Positions 24,450 through 37,478 of a DNA stretch of 64,000 bases are shown here, piece by piece. Position numbers and translations under genes: made by a program. The DNA is from Paramyrothecium sp. XJ0827. Its lineage: Eukaryota > Ascomycota > Sordariomycetes > Hypocreales > Stachybotryaceae. The notes under the pieces were generated by a model. That model saw nothing but the letters and a program-made list of their open reading frames with translations. It made no database searches and had not been told where the DNA came from. The stretch is taken from contig JAJFPB010000001.1 of assembly GCA_020881915.1 (NCBI GenBank), forward strand, positions 1,054,001 to 1,118,000, given 5' to 3'. Every line of letters begins with the position of its first letter. Within the stretch, counting starts at the first letter, position 1.

Positions 24450-27400
24450 AATGCTCTTTTGCTGGCCTTGCAGTCTTGCTCTGCGCCTTTTCACCATTTC
24501 CTTGGACACCCAAGCCGTCCATTGCGCCGAAAGCTCGGCTTGCATAGACTCCAGATGCCAATCTGTCCGATCTTCGCATGTCCTGTCTCGGTGTCAGCAG
24601 ATGCTCTCATTTATACATATCACCTCGCTTGGGACTTTGTTTTTGAGGCGGCAAGACTCATGATCCCCGGGCCAGTCCAGCCCCTCACATTGAATCTCTC
24701 CCTTACCGAACAGCGCCGAGGCATTGGTTCCGACTCCATATCATGGGGCAGAGAAGTGCACGGATCGGCACTTGTCCGACAACGCGATCGGTGGCCGAGC
24801 TAACTGGCAGGCTGACTGGCAGTTGTTGACCGCTCGGTTGCTTGAGCATGCGTGAACATGTCCTCTGATGGTCGTGGGCAATGGGAATGTTGATAGCGTT
24901 GTGGACTACCAAGCCGTGGCCGGGCCTGGACTGTGCGCACCTTGTCTCGCCGAGCTTGGCCAAGGGACGCGTCAGACGAAGGTATCACCAGCCACAGTCT
25001 AAGAAAGTCTAAAGTAACATTCGGAAAAGCTCAAAATGGCAATTTCATGTTCGAAGATCCACGATCTTGCCCAGCCGTTCGTTCGACACGTGCGTCCTTT
25101 TTGAAGGGACCAGTCTGTGCACAAGCCCAACTTAACCTGTTTCCCAGGCCCGGGTTTGGCCCGCATAAAACTTATCGGGCGAATCATGGCATCGCCCTGG
25201 CTTCATGATGACATGACAATCATGTTCCAAGACGAGCACGGCGCTATGCGGCGTCCCGAGAGCAGAGGCCGCGCGGCTCTCGTTCTGACCGCAATGCATA
25301 CAGTCTTGAAGGGTGAGCTGAGAATCTTTGTCCCGTATGATGCGGAATCGCGAGTTCCCGGTTGGGATGTGGGACAGATATCCATTGCCTTATCATTCGC
25401 CCGCAATGAGAGAGTTGATGGCAGAGAAAAACGCAACAACACTTGGAGCCTCTCCAACACGGTATCAAAACGGACCGCATCACCGTTTCCCCAAAGGAGA
25501 ATAGCTCCTCGCAGGGCCCGGCACGGATCCGAGCCCAGCCTTCCACTGGGACATGATAGCGCGACTGCCGGGAAGACTCAAGACCATTGCAGTCAGCCAA
25601 GACGAAAGGATCAGTGCCTGGAACCTTGGACATGGGACGAGGTCGAAGCGCAGCAAACGAGGGTCCCTCGCCGTTGTCGACGAATGGGGGGATGCGGGCG
25701 TTGCACTCGGAGCGAGAGTATTACGGAGAAACTTAGTTCAGCGGATCCGTCAGGCCCCGGCATCCGTTGACGCAAGACTAACGGGGCCTGATGCCTTTCT
25801 GCACCGGTGTCTCGTACCCCGGAGTTCCAAACCACACTGACGCTTACTGCGCCTGTCAGATTGTACCTACTTTTGTCACACGCTTCTGTAATTAGAGAGA
25901 ATCCCTCCCTTCCCCCTTGCCACTTGAAGTCGGACCCGAGGCTACGCTAAGTCATCGGGAAAGGTATTTCTGGCTTGCTAGTTCAGGGAGGTGCCAAGGA
26001 TGAAACCCCCCGAACCTGCGCAAAGCTACTCTGTAAACTAACGGTGATAGAGTACCGTAGTAAGGAGGTTTACCGAATCTTCGTTAACTGAAAGGGGTTT
26101 CGCCGACACAAGACCCCACAGGCACAGCTCACAGAATTGAGTAGCTCGGCACAAAGTCCGGAGTACGTCAGCTCTCACGTCCTGTTACTTTTCAAGGGCA
26201 CAAGTGGCGGTTGAGGTTGTTGTTTCGTGACAGTCGTCTAAACCACTGCTTAGCGAGCGCGAGAGTAGTTGCCACCCAACCAAATTGCCAAGTCTGTCAC
26301 CGCTTGTGTCACACAGATGAGAGTACCATTGCGAGGCCAATGGTAGAGTTACCAGGCTGCCGCTGCTCGTGCCAAAAGCCAGCCTTGCAGGCCTGGACAC
26401 ATGGAGAGGGAGCCGTGCCAAGGCGCGGTTGCAGCCAAGGTGGGGCTCAGGACATGCAATCGATTCCTTCGACCAAGTTTCGGTGGTTTTGCAGGCCGTC
26501 TTGACCGTACGTTAGCGAAGCTGAGGGGCAATGTGCGGGCAATCCATGTTGCATGCTTCCATGGCCCCCTACAGAGCCCGTTGCCTTGGGACAACATCTC
26601 GCAACTACATCAGAGCTACGACAGATATTCCTCAACAACTCGAGTTGCGGTTGAACGAGATGGTGGCGTTCATTAGTTACGGGGTCCTGGTTTCCGCAAG
26701 CGCAGATCATTTTTGGGCCGTTCCATTGCAGTTTGACGGGACCCTTGGGGGCGCTTTCGGGAGCGCCCGAGCCTTCATATCCGCACGCACTCTTTCCAAA
26801 TGCGCGCATGGTTTAGGCCTAATTAGGAAGGAGTGTGGCAGACTAAAGGCCATTTATTTAATATTTCCACTTTACTTCGTCAAGCGTACCTATGAACGTG
26901 CTCCGACTTTCCATAACGGATTGTGAACCCTGAAAGAGTGTTGTCAACCCACTTTTCACAGGTGATCAAAGCCTGTTTCAGCTCCTTAGCAGGAATGATT
27001 TCTGACACCTTCTCGTGCTGCTCTTGTGTTCGGTCAGAGGCACTTTAGTTCCTGGCAATAAGATCACCTGTATCAACGTCTTCACGAACACAATGTAGGC
27101 TTCGCGCTCTTGGAGGAAAAGGCGAGTACGTATTTGAAAGCCCACCAGTGGACATCTCCTATCCCCTCCTATCCCCACTGCATGGGTGCGCGGATCTTGA
27201 TCCAAGGTACGATCGGCGATCTGAATGCTCAACCCCCACCAGGAACCTACGAACAGAGCTTGGCTCTGGGCTCATGCTTCGCTTTCCGCATGGCTCCCTT
27301 GCCAGATAGCCATTCCTAGATAAGTCAGCTGACAGTCAGCCCATCGTCCTTGTGCAGAGGCGGAGCATGAAGACGAGGCGTCTCTTGCCATGGTTATTCG

Positions 27401-27918
27401 GCACGTTCCGCCTCGGGAACGGGTGTAATGAACATCGTGTACCAGCCTGATTGGGCATGCGGAATCACTACAGCGTACCGTAGCCCAACCAAACCAGACA
27501 AACAAAGTGCGATGCTGGGTCCTCGTCACGAGGAGAAGGAAAAGGGGCTTTGTTTCGTAAATGTGTTTAAAGGATGTGCCATACACGCTCTGCAAGGACT
27601 TGGATGATATTCCTTTCCTCTCTCCCCTAGGATTTTACCCTCGAGTTTCAGGTTCACTCCTCTCATTGAAGCCAGTTCGCCACATCCAAGTAATCGCAAG
27701 TGGTGGTCGAGTTTGCTTGATGGGCGCTTACCCGCAGGCTCGACAGGTAAGGATTATCCTGCATTTTAGACGCAGGCATGCTGCCCGAAAAATAAAATAA
27801 AAAATATCTCGGCAGCACTTATCGCGAAGCCGCTTCGATGCGCAGTCCTGGACCCGTTGGGTCGCCTCCCCATGCAGTCAGCATGGTGGACAACCGAGCC
27901 GAAGTCATGCTCTAAGCG

Positions 27919-27942
27919 CAAGCACAAGCACAAGCACAAGCA
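27919..27942 (+). repeat. Tandem CAAGCA hexamer, four copies
   Basis: Four perfect copies of CAAGCA flanked by partial units, in intergenic sequence. Confidence 0.9.
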
Positions 27943-29086
27943 CAATCATCACACACCTTCTTGAAGCTGGAAGCGGGCGCATGTTTTTCGACGAGAATGG
28001 TGTAAATTCCTAAACTCACGGCAGGGCATGAGTGGCGTGTCGACGATGGCAGGCTGCTGCTCCTTTGATGCATGAGATTACCCGCAATCTCGTGGCCGAA
28101 ATCGGTAATCCTGGTGGGTGAGCCGGATGCCTGCACGACCGACCGGGTTGGGCCCTTCACGTTCTCGGTAATGCACACTGATTCGGGGAAGTTCCTTACC
28201 ACTTGACACGGACCTCCTGCAAGCTGGAGAACAATAGATGCAAGTGAGATTGGTTTGGTGACAGGGGCCCGTGACGGGCTACTAGCCTCCTTGAGAGGCT
28301 TCTGCGGCTTCTTACATGCAGTGTATGAGCTTCTACACTACGTGATTGGTACGGAGAGAAACATCGTGGTCAGCCGAGGGGTGGCAGAGTATCCTGGCAT
28401 CAATGACATCACGCCGCACACCCTGTGGGCGTGCCGGCTACTGTGCTTAATCTGCAGCTGCCTCTCGGCTGTCCGATGACTCGATTTGTCAAGCAACGCT
28501 CTCCGTGCCAATGCGCTGCCATGCAGAAGCTGTGCATGCATTTCCGAATCCCCCTTGTCGCGGAAATCGTGAGTCTGGACTCGCCGAAGTCTGGCGTCGT
28601 GACTGACCGGCGATGAAACCGTATCTTGCTGAGTGAGGCTGGCTGAAATCTCCATTGTGTGGAAAAGCTAACTGTCAGGGGTATCTCAGTCAAGGTGCGT
28701 GTTGCGTTATCGCAAATAATGTCAGACAATTGAAGCAAGACTTCTTGTTCGAGCCAAGTTTACAACAGCATGCCCAACCGCTTCAGTATCCACACAACAA
28801 TTTGTAGAAATCTTGGGTTACCTGCTACATTGGGCGCATGTTGGTGGTGGGACGACGCCTCATTTTCGGGAGCGAGAACTCGGCTCCTTCAGGTCGTATC
28901 AACAAGGTGTAAACATGGCAGCAAACCAGGGCACCAATGAGCCATGGTATCTTGCAGAACCACTTTGGATCCTACTTTCGTATGTTGAAGGCCAAGGGTT
29001 CTAAATCAGGTTATCAGGATGGACACACCTGTACCAACCAGGTCCAGGGGCTCCGTCCTTCATTAAGCCGGATAACACAACTTAGA

Positions 29087-29322
29087 AAAACGTCGAGGCT
29101 GTGGATTTGCCAGTCATTCGCTCATTCACATCCCCTTCTTCCAAGCTCACATTGCGCGACCTCCCTGCTGATCCTCTAGAAACTATAGAGAGTAAGACTA
29201 GTTTCGCGGATTTGAGTGCATTGCACAGCCTCAAGGAAATCATCCCGGGGTGCTATGGATTGACGGTGGGTCTCTTGCACCGTCTCTTTGCCACTGAAGA
29301 AGATGCATGGGGGGTCCTGTAA
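29087..29322 (+). other. Coding-like fragment of unknown origin
   Basis: An open stretch of about 78 codons follows a possible acceptor (CTTAG at 29080-29086). It has a more protein-like composition than neighbouring frames, with short motifs such as KLTLRDLP, DPLETIES and LKEIIPGCYG. There is no start codon before the possible acceptor and no identifiable partner exon. It may be an exon of an unrecognised gene or a relic. I do not recognise the family. Confidence 0.2.
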
Positions 29323-32321
29323 CCTGCTTCGTATACATTTGCAAAGAAATGGCAGTTAGTTGTGACACACGCATAGAGTCGCATCAATAGAGCAAAAACT
29401 ACTTGCAAGAAACTGATGGCACCGAATGATGGACCAATTGGTCCGAGGTGTCAATCATGGCTATTGATTTACAAGGGGTCTATGACGTGTGAGGTCCAAT
29501 CCAAAGACCCATTATTTCTGACCCAAAGACAGATCCCAGTTTATGTGTCGATCTATATAGATGTTTTCGATCCGCAGCTGTCGACGATCTCCACTGAAGT
29601 TGCGGTCTGAGCTCTCGGGAGAGACCCTGAAATCCGATTCAGTTAACAATCGTAGAAAGTCCCCTTGACCAACATGTCGGGTTATGCGGTCTGCGGGTGA
29701 GAAAGACCCTGATGATCGTTCAGACTCTAGTTACACCCCTTCGTCCCCGAAAACGAATTAAGGTCGTGATCTCCATAATGACTTTACGTCAGTAACAATG
29801 TATTATCCTCCCATTCCGATCTCGATCCCATGTGGTCATTCCGGGATGAAGTGGACTCGTCAGACTGTCCTTTTCCACTACACTTTCGCCACCAAGGGTC
29901 CAACCAAAGGACTAGACCGGTCTACTTTAGTTATATTCAGCCGATATGATAATAGACTTGCCCGCAGTTCGACATGAGCGGCGTGACATCATGCTTCTTG
30001 TGGCACGGGTTACTATGAGCTATCTGTCAGCTTAGAGGCAGCTCTCTAAATCATAGGATCACCAGCAATGGCATATTTATGATGAGAATAAGAAGACTTT
30101 CTGGTAAGCAACTAAGCATCTAGGACCGAATCTAGAATTCATTCTCAAAATAACAATACGAGAGGAAATGCATCATCCATTCACCTTTTTCGCCGCTCAA
30201 CTTGTCAACTCCTTCCATGGGGCGCGTGAAAGATATGACCGTAATGAGACCAATTGTGGGTCAAAAGACAAATGAAAACTACCACACATACCCTCACCAT
30301 CAGACCAATAAAGAACTGAAACTCGTTGAAGGCCATCATGTCGAGTATGAGACTGTGTTGTCTCCCATCCGTGATTCGTCATTGGGGATGACGGCGTGTT
30401 GTCTGTTTGAGGGCATCCACGGTTGCGTCGAACATCGAATTGAACATTCTTATAGAGTCCTTGGATTCTCTGAGTGAAGATTCATGCATGAACTGATTCC
30501 TTCTCCGCGTACTGACCTCCGGAACTTGCCCGAGGTCGTGGTTATGCTTGGCATCGTCAAACAGCAACAAGTCGTTCCTTCACCCCAAGTCCTTTAGATC
30601 CTGATAAAACAATAGATTCAGGAAAATAATGGCAAAGCCTCATTCCATTAATAATCTGCTAGTCGTGCCAGAGTCCCGTGCGGCCTCATCAAAGCGCCGA
30701 ATGCGGCAGCGCGCTCGGCATTGGATTTACGGAGCCTCAAATATCCACAACATTGAACCAGGATCGTGCCTGAGCTTCATTCGTCACAAACTTGGGCTCT
30801 TAATTTAGATACCCCCATGTCTCGCTGTATGCAGCCAAGCTTTGTTGTTCATGCTAATGTACGCATGACTCGCAGAGTAGCAGGATCCAGTGAAAGCTTT
30901 CATCAACGGCCAACTCCACGGCCAATACCATTTGGCCTTCTGCCAGAGACGATATTTGCGCGTTCAATACTATGAATCTCTAAGTATATGGTGGTCTTCG
31001 CAATTTCTGACAGCAATTCTCTTATCTGGTCCCTCCAGTCCACAGGTCGCCCTGTGCAATACCACGCGCCTTTGCACCAGAACGGTTGGATGAACCCCTC
31101 AAATCAGTGTTAGAGGGAATTTATGAAAGAATCACAGTATATACTTGGCTCAATTTCCCATCCACAGCCGCATATCTACCTGATTTAACTGCGAAATCCC
31201 AGGTGCGATGACTCATGTTGACTCACTTTGTCTGGAGTGCGAGCCTGGGGGGGGTTCCTCCGTCTAGCTTGTACCAAGAAACCCTGCGAATACATACTCC
31301 AAACTAAAGTTATACAGAAATCCCAGTGGGGTAGAAGAGCTTTGGTCTTCTCAGTTGCACATTCTTGATAGCAGCAGCTAGCCACGCCATGGATCATGAA
31401 GACTCCAAGATTCCTCATGATGCTTTGGTAGGAACACACATCTTGACATAGCTGGTTTCCATTGAAGGAGGGTATCATTTTTTTCAAGGACTTGTGAGAA
31501 GAAAATACAGATCGCTCACAAAACATGACCTGCAGAAATTTCACATCAGGTAGGACTGGGTCGTGTTTCTTGGATCGTCACGAAGCAATTTTGATATTGC
31601 GGACATTTTCGGTGCCTAGAAATCACACCAGCGTTGTTTTAGAATGGGCAAACCGATCATTACTGTTCCAACTTTGCGCGTATGAGCGCCTTTTGTTTGA
31701 CATTACTCCGTCATGGTTCTCACCTTGTTCCAGGGTAGGCGAGATATAGCTCCAAGTTGAACAGGTGAGTGAGGTCGTCTTTTATGTGAACAATATTCCC
31801 CCAATGCTGCTGAAGCGACCTAACAACCCTAAACAATTCTGGGGAGTTTAAGAAATACCTCATTGTTTGGTTTCACTGCTTCTCTCAGAGCGAGAGGTGT
31901 CACCCCTAGGCCATGCCCACATTCACACATGTCGTACACTACTACCTACTCAGACGGGGAATAAACTAGTCCTGCAATACAGCTGCATTTGTCAGCTTAT
32001 GAAGGTAAGAGCGAGAGGACAGTCCATAAATAACAAGAGCTCAAATTTGGCGGGTGACCTGGGAAGCTTTGCACTGCCGATCATTTCTGTGTCTATTCTT
32101 GGTAGCCTGCATTTCAATGTCTACGTCTCGATTTCTAAGCAGCGTACTCTGTAGCGTCATCTTAACCACCGGTTCCGGAGGCTGATTGCTACTTCATGCA
32201 ATGTACGATATAATTTTGTCTCAAATACTCAGAGCTGGCCAGTTCTTGTTTTTCTTCTTATCTTTCGTTAGTGATTTCTCTTTCTCTTCACCCTCTAAGA
32301 TCTTCACACAGTCATCCCATA

Positions 32322-33050
32322 ATGTCGCACCAAAGCAAGAAGATAAAAGCAGTCTTTTTCGACTTCATGGGGACATGCCTCAACTGGCATGCGGCTGTTT
32401 CGAAATCACTTCCGCCCTCAATCCCCCAATCCCAGGCGTCTCAGATGGCTATCGATTGGCGTAAGGCATATTTCCGAGCCATCGCCCAGCAATTTCGCCA
32501 GGATCTCCAACCTGAAGATATCGATGTAACGCTTGCAGGCACGCTGAACAGCCTGCTGGACAACGATTATGCCAGCTATAAGATCCTGTTTGACGCAAAT
32601 ATCATCGGAAATGTGATTGATGCCTGGCACTCTCAGCCAGCTTGGCCCGAGGTCAATCAGGCGATACGCAGCATACAAGAAGAACTTGGGCTCGAAACCT
32701 TTGTCCATGCTAATGGCACGACCCGCCTCCAGTTGGACCTTACTCGATCCTCCGGGCTCAACTTTAATATGCTATTCTCAAGTCAGCTTTTGGGCGTCTA
32801 TAAGCCAAGCCCGGAAGCATATCGAAAAGCTCTGGAGCTAGTCAAATTGAAGCCGGAGGAAGTGATTATGGTCGCCGCCCATGCATATGACCTGCGTGGC
32901 GCTCAGAACTGCGGAATGAGAACAGTCTACATTCATCGGTGGACGGATGATGTAAATGAAGACATGGAGAAGGTCAAAGTAGAGTTCGATGCGTTTTTGG
33001 AGGGCATGGAAGAGCTTCCTGCTGTTATATCGAAGTTTGCAGAGGAGTAA
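32322..33050 (+). CDS. HAD-superfamily hydrolase, 2-haloacid dehalogenase (type II)-like
   Basis: A single exon of 242 residues from the ATG at 32322, preceded by a CT-rich leader typical of fungal promoters. Motif I is VFFDFMGT with the nucleophilic Asp14. A long helical cap region follows. Motif III is the lysine in GVYKPSPEAY, and the acidic/glycine end of the core is read as VAAHAYDLRGAQNCGM, a form typical of L-2-haloacid dehalogenases. Such enzymes displace halide from 2-haloalkanoates through an aspartyl ester, but many fungal members have unknown substrates. It stands alone between long intergenic regions. The nearest gene is the convergent AflR-like regulator at 34073-35718. Confidence 0.88.
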   Translation: MSHQSKKIKAVFFDFMGTCLNWHAAVSKSLPPSIPQSQASQMAIDWRKAYFRAIAQQFRQDLQPEDIDVTLAGTLNSLLDNDYASYKILFDANIIGNVIDAWHSQPAWPEVNQAIRSIQEELGLETFVHANGTTRLQLDLTRSSGLNFNMLFSSQLLGVYKPSPEAYRKALELVKLKPEEVIMVAAHAYDLRGAQNCGMRTVYIHRWTDDVNEDMEKVKVEFDAFLEGMEELPAVISKFAEE

Positions 33051-34072
33051 GCTTGTTCAAAGAATTGCATCTCTAGTTATTCTATATTTGCAGAACTTTC
33101 CAGTCGTTTGTTTTCACGCGCCACGTTTATGTCTATGAGGTTTCCTGCTCTTTCTTATCTTGAATGTGTGATTTGTTTACTGTGTTGCATGAAGTTGCTG
33201 TGAGTCTTTGTGCTACTTAAAAAGCCTCTATTGAGATACTTGGTTATTCCTCCTAGGATATACCAGTCATGATGTCTGTTTGTCTCAGATTAACGCCTAC
33301 TCCACGAAGCTGAAAATTTGGATCAATCCTGTTTTGCCGAGAGTAACTGAGACTCTCCGGGTAATACATATGACCACACAAGATATTTTGAATACGGAAG
33401 GCGACCACCTGGAGCTTTGCATCAGTCCTTGTGTTAGCAACTGCGAGTGCATGAAAAAGTTTACCCCAGAAGCGGGTGGTTTATACGGACAGTGAGACAC
33501 TTTATGAACGGATTGATGACCCGTAGTTAATTTGCTAGTCATAGGAATGTGTGCAAATGTTTTAATTTGGCTAATTTATGGTGCGGCATCAAGTTGCGGC
33601 CAGCCAGAATCTAAGACTGTCGTCATGTAAGCGAACAAGTGTGGCAGACCCCGGGCAAGGTTAAAGCAGCGCACAGGAGACAAAGGTGATCTGGAAACGG
33701 TCTCAATACAATATGCGAACGAAAATTACTGACATAATCATTTATATGGTTGCCTTTATTTTACGTCACATAAGCCACGAAGACATGATGGCGCATCTTC
33801 CCGTGTACACTCAATACATCTTCATAAAAGCATGGCTGAGACATTCCTCATTGGAAACACCGTGGAGCCTGCTACCACAAGCTATTTTCACTTTCTTCAG
33901 CAATATGTTTTGAGAGAAATTCATCTTATTGGAGGAATAGCCTGGATTTTCAATTCCAGTCTCCGACTGTGCGTCATTCCTGTGGACACAAGTCTGCTAA
34001 AGCAACTAAACGCCTGCCCATTTCGTACCTGCGTAACCCAAATTCTAAACCAAACGCCTGTCCCTTAACCCG
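33051..34072. other. Convergent intergenic region, dehalogenase / second regulator
   Basis: A/T-rich sequence with short open frames only; no gene is recognised. Confidence 0.55.
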
Positions 34073-35718
34073 TTAAATATGAAACCTGCTGATGACCTGC
34101 CTCAGGTGCTGTGCTTTCCTTAGCACATTCAGCTCCCGGTCATGAATTTCCATGAATGCCTGGGTCAACAGACCATCCTTGGCATCTCCTTCCCTGTTTC
34201 CCCAAAAGAAACCCTTCCATGCTGTCAGGTCGACTGGCTCATTTCCGGCATGGGCCATGCTGATATCATCAGAGAAATCCGAATCCGCAGAGAAAGCCTT
34301 GTGCACGCAGTTGAGGAGATACGTCACTGTGTGAATGGCAAGCGAGGCTTTCAGCAGAGAGTCGAGGGTATCTGGGTTCTCCAAGAAGTTCAGCTCGGAG
34401 TGGTCTGGCCTGGAGTGCTTCTGGTAGAGGCAATCGACGGCCAGCTCGAACGTCTGGAGCAGTTGACTGTAGCAGCCTAGCAGAAGGAAAATTGCTGCCG
34501 ATTCAGGAACACCCGACCCCCTTGACTCCGGCTCGAAAAACCTGGCGTCGCTGATACCTGGCGACATCCTAGTCGGCGATCCAAACGAAGAGGTTGGCTT
34601 GCGAATCTTGCCCGAGACACCGAATCCTGGGTAGGAAGGAGGCGTTGATGCTAGTCGCGTGCCGTTGAGATGTGGCAGGACTTGACGAGCAATGCTGATG
34701 AGCTCTCCTGAGAACTCGACGATGTCTTTGATGATCTGGTTGATGCACAGAGCGCTGAACTCGGAGCCGTTTACGGTGCCATAGTTCTCGGATGATTGCA
34801 AGATTTTGGCGTTGAGGCGGGAAAGCTGCTGGAAGTTGGATGCACTGGAGAAATTGGCGGGTGATGCAGGTGATGATGATCCCTGCTCTGATCCAAAGTC
34901 GAGGCTGGGAAGTTCCATTTCTGCGTGAAGGGATGAAGGGAAGATGGGGGCCTGGTTGGCCTCGGCATTGCCATCGAGGTAGAGGAGATCTCCATGCAAG
35001 TCAAGGATGTCGGATGTGCCCGACGTGAACCTGAACAGAGGCATGTCAAGGTGCGCAGGGAAGTCAGATCCCATCTGCTGGTATGCGACCTGGACTCGGA
35101 AGTTAGTAACGTGAATTTGAAGAAAAGAGTAATGGGCCATGAGAGAGTGTGAGAGAGAGGAGTGCGCACCGTTTCAGACAAGGGGTTGTTGCTGTTGCCG
35201 ATGCTGGAGGTGGTGTCCGACCATGCTCCTTGGGATGCCCAGCCATTTGTCTCTGCGTCGTTGCTGTCATCGGACATGACGGCATCATGGATGAGATTCT
35301 TGGGCGTCAAGGTCATCTGATCAGCGACGTAGAAGGTCTCATCGTGGTCGAAGAACATGGGCTCATCCCTCGACTTTGGCGTCGAGGTGTTCTTGAGGGG
35401 CGACGACGCGGCGTCAACACCAAGCACGGGGATGGTGTTGGCGATGTCAATTGGGGCATGTGGCTGGTGCAGGTGCTCAGGGGCCTCGACGAAGGCTGAC
35501 GCCACAGCCCCGGCCTTCCTCTTGTTGGCCTTGGCTGGCCGACCAACTTTGCCCCTCTCGCTCACGACACAAGGGACATCAGCCTTGCGGCACCGAGAGC
35601 ACGGATCGTCAGGTCTGCTCTTCTCGTCCAGCAGACGTGCGCAGCGAAGCTTCTGTGCGTGACAGCGGTCGCACGCGAACCGGAGAGGCTTCTCCACAGC
35701 CATGGCGCCACTGCTCAT
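34073..35718 (-). CDS. Second AflR-like Zn2Cys6 transcription factor
   Basis: Two exons (35170-35718 and 34073-35089) joined by an 80-base intron with a GTGCGC donor give 521 residues. The start is the ATG at 35718; a second ATG lies five codons downstream. The zinc cluster occupies residues 16-50 with spacing C-x2-C-x6-C-x13-C-x2-C-x6-C; the third loop is unusually long and acidic. A GKVGRPAKANKRK linker follows. The C-terminal part has the AflR-family regulatory region, including AAIFLLLGCYSQLLQTFE and a long final helix. It is about 11 kb from the first AflR-like gene. It may regulate the polyketide cluster, the dehalogenase, or genes outside the window; the sequence does not decide. Confidence 0.87.
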
Positions 35719-35824
35719 GGGGACGGCTGGTTTGTAGTGGTAGTGGATGTAACGGTGGACGGCTTTGATGTGGGAATGGGTAGCCACAAATCCCCGAAAT
35801 GTGGTGAGTCGCGAGAAAAGATGC

Positions 35825-35863
35825 TATATGTATGTATGTGTGTGTATGTGTGTGTATGTATGT
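35825..35863 (+). repeat. TATG/TG microsatellite
   Basis: About 39 bases of alternating TATG and TG units, roughly 110 bases upstream of the second AflR-like start codon. It is probably in its promoter or 5' UTR. Confidence 0.85.
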
Positions 35864-37454
35864 CTGGTTGGGAACTGTCGATCAATTATGGAGGGTGGCC
35901 CGCATTCACAACGACCTGTCGTTATTTAATTTAATTAAGGCAGAACGTGGATGTCGAGATGGATTGTATGTCCTTTTGAGCTACATGCACTCTGAGGCTA
36001 TCTCATGTGCTTCTGGCCACCTCCTGGTCGCGCGGCGCGCCTGGAGTGTATTGCAAGAAGGCTTTACCCTTTTCGGCAAACGATCTCAAGTGTGGTTTGC
36101 AGTCTCGCTCCTTAAAGAGATCTGCCAGATGCCCAGCAACATGGCTCTGACCCATGGCTGTTTCTGGCTCTCCAGGTCGCGCATGCAAGAAATGGGGTGC
36201 CCACGCCTAACTACTGGACCAGTGGGGGGTTGAGGAGTTGAGGCACCCCCTTGCCATAGTCTCCGATTGGGGCAAGTCGACGCTGGAAACCTGTTTATGG
36301 AAGCAAGGCACAAACTCCAGGGTGTCGCAGCAACGGGAGGGGCAGAGATCTGGGAGGGGACTACACTACCGGACAGGCATCGTGCGAGGGATGTCCGGCT
36401 CGTCAAACGCTGTCCTCCTCCCAAGATGGAGAGGTGCAGACACGGCCCGCGGCAACCAAGGCCAATCGTAGGGCTGCGAGAGCCGAGAGGCGGAACCCTG
36501 GTGCTCGGACAACTGACTGATGTCCCGATTAGGACATCAATCTCATAGCACCAGCTGTGGAGCATGGCGAGTAGTTAGCACCTCGGAGCCCGAACGGCCA
36601 TTCTTACTGAGTCCTGACAGGGGGGTCAGGGCGACGCGTCGGTGCTTATGCCCGTATTGCGCCCAAGAGCCGGTCGGGGACTATGCACAACCAACCCCTC
36701 TAACCCGTATATGGCAAACAGCTTGTGTGCAGCTTGAGTGCTTGCTATCAGATCGAGATCCGTGCTGATCATGTTCGAGGGGTAAAATGCTGGTCCTGGA
36801 TAAAGAATATCCCATTTCTAGTCCATCACAATCAGCAACGGGGTTTCACCCCCTGGTCAGATGGCGCGAACTGGCACATCTTCAGCACGTGGAAGACAAG
36901 TCAGCAGCGTTTAGCACTAAGGCACGATGGCGTGCCCTACCCGCTCGCCCGCCCTCGCCGTCCCTCCTCGTCTAAGGTAAAGGTAATGAAGGGCCAGGAT
37001 AAGCCCCGAGAGCTTGCTCTGCCTGAGAGCCGGTATCTAGGCTTCACTCAGCAAATGCTAGCTAATGCACATCGTTGACACTCTCATCCTGACAATCTCC
37101 CTTGCAATAATGCGTCAGCAATCTTGTGTCAATCCGGCAAACGGTTTCGCGCCTTCGGTCTCAAACCGCCCCGGTCACGACTCCTTCACCGTGAAGAACC
37201 ACCTCACACAGCTTGGCTGACAAGACAAATACCTTCATCCGGCAGTTGGAACTTGGAAGCTATCGCGAAGGATTTTAGAGTGATCCTGCCTGTTTCCAGG
37301 CCGCCCCTGAGCAACGTCTCCGACTTGTCGAAGCCCGCTCCCGGCCTGCTCCGTCCTTGCGCGAAGGGTCCCGTGGCGTTCCTAGCTGGGATGGCTTAGG
37401 CCACCGCGGTCCGCCTGTTTACCGAGTGGACGCCGTTCGTTTCCGTGGCGGCTC

Positions 37455-37478
37455 CGTCCCCGTCCCCGTCCCCGTCCA
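37455..37478 (+). repeat. Tandem CGTCCC repeat, about four copies
   Basis: Three perfect CGTCCC units and a partial fourth, in sequence without a supported gene. Confidence 0.85.

Larger units (their letters stand above)
22542..32321. other. Gene-poor 9.8-kb region
   Basis: No gene is supported. Several open frames of 60-250 codons exist, the longest at 24063-24803 and 25117-25770. They overlap frames on the other strand, are rich in Cys/His/Arg/Ser in the manner of random GC-rich frames, and show no motif. The left end must contain the promoter of the AflR-like gene. Short tandem repeats occur near 24425 and 27919. One coding-like scrap lies near 29087-29322 and is listed separately. I see no transposase, reverse transcriptase or terminal repeats by eye. 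Confidence 0.5.

Noticed and set aside
24063..24803. Open frame of 246 codons in the gene-poor region
   Set aside because: Composition is like random GC-rich DNA, contains the CATGC tandem repeat, has competing frames on the other strand and shows no motif.
25117..25770. Open frame of 217 codons
   Set aside because: Overlapped by several minus-strand frames of similar length; Arg-rich without domain or splice evidence.
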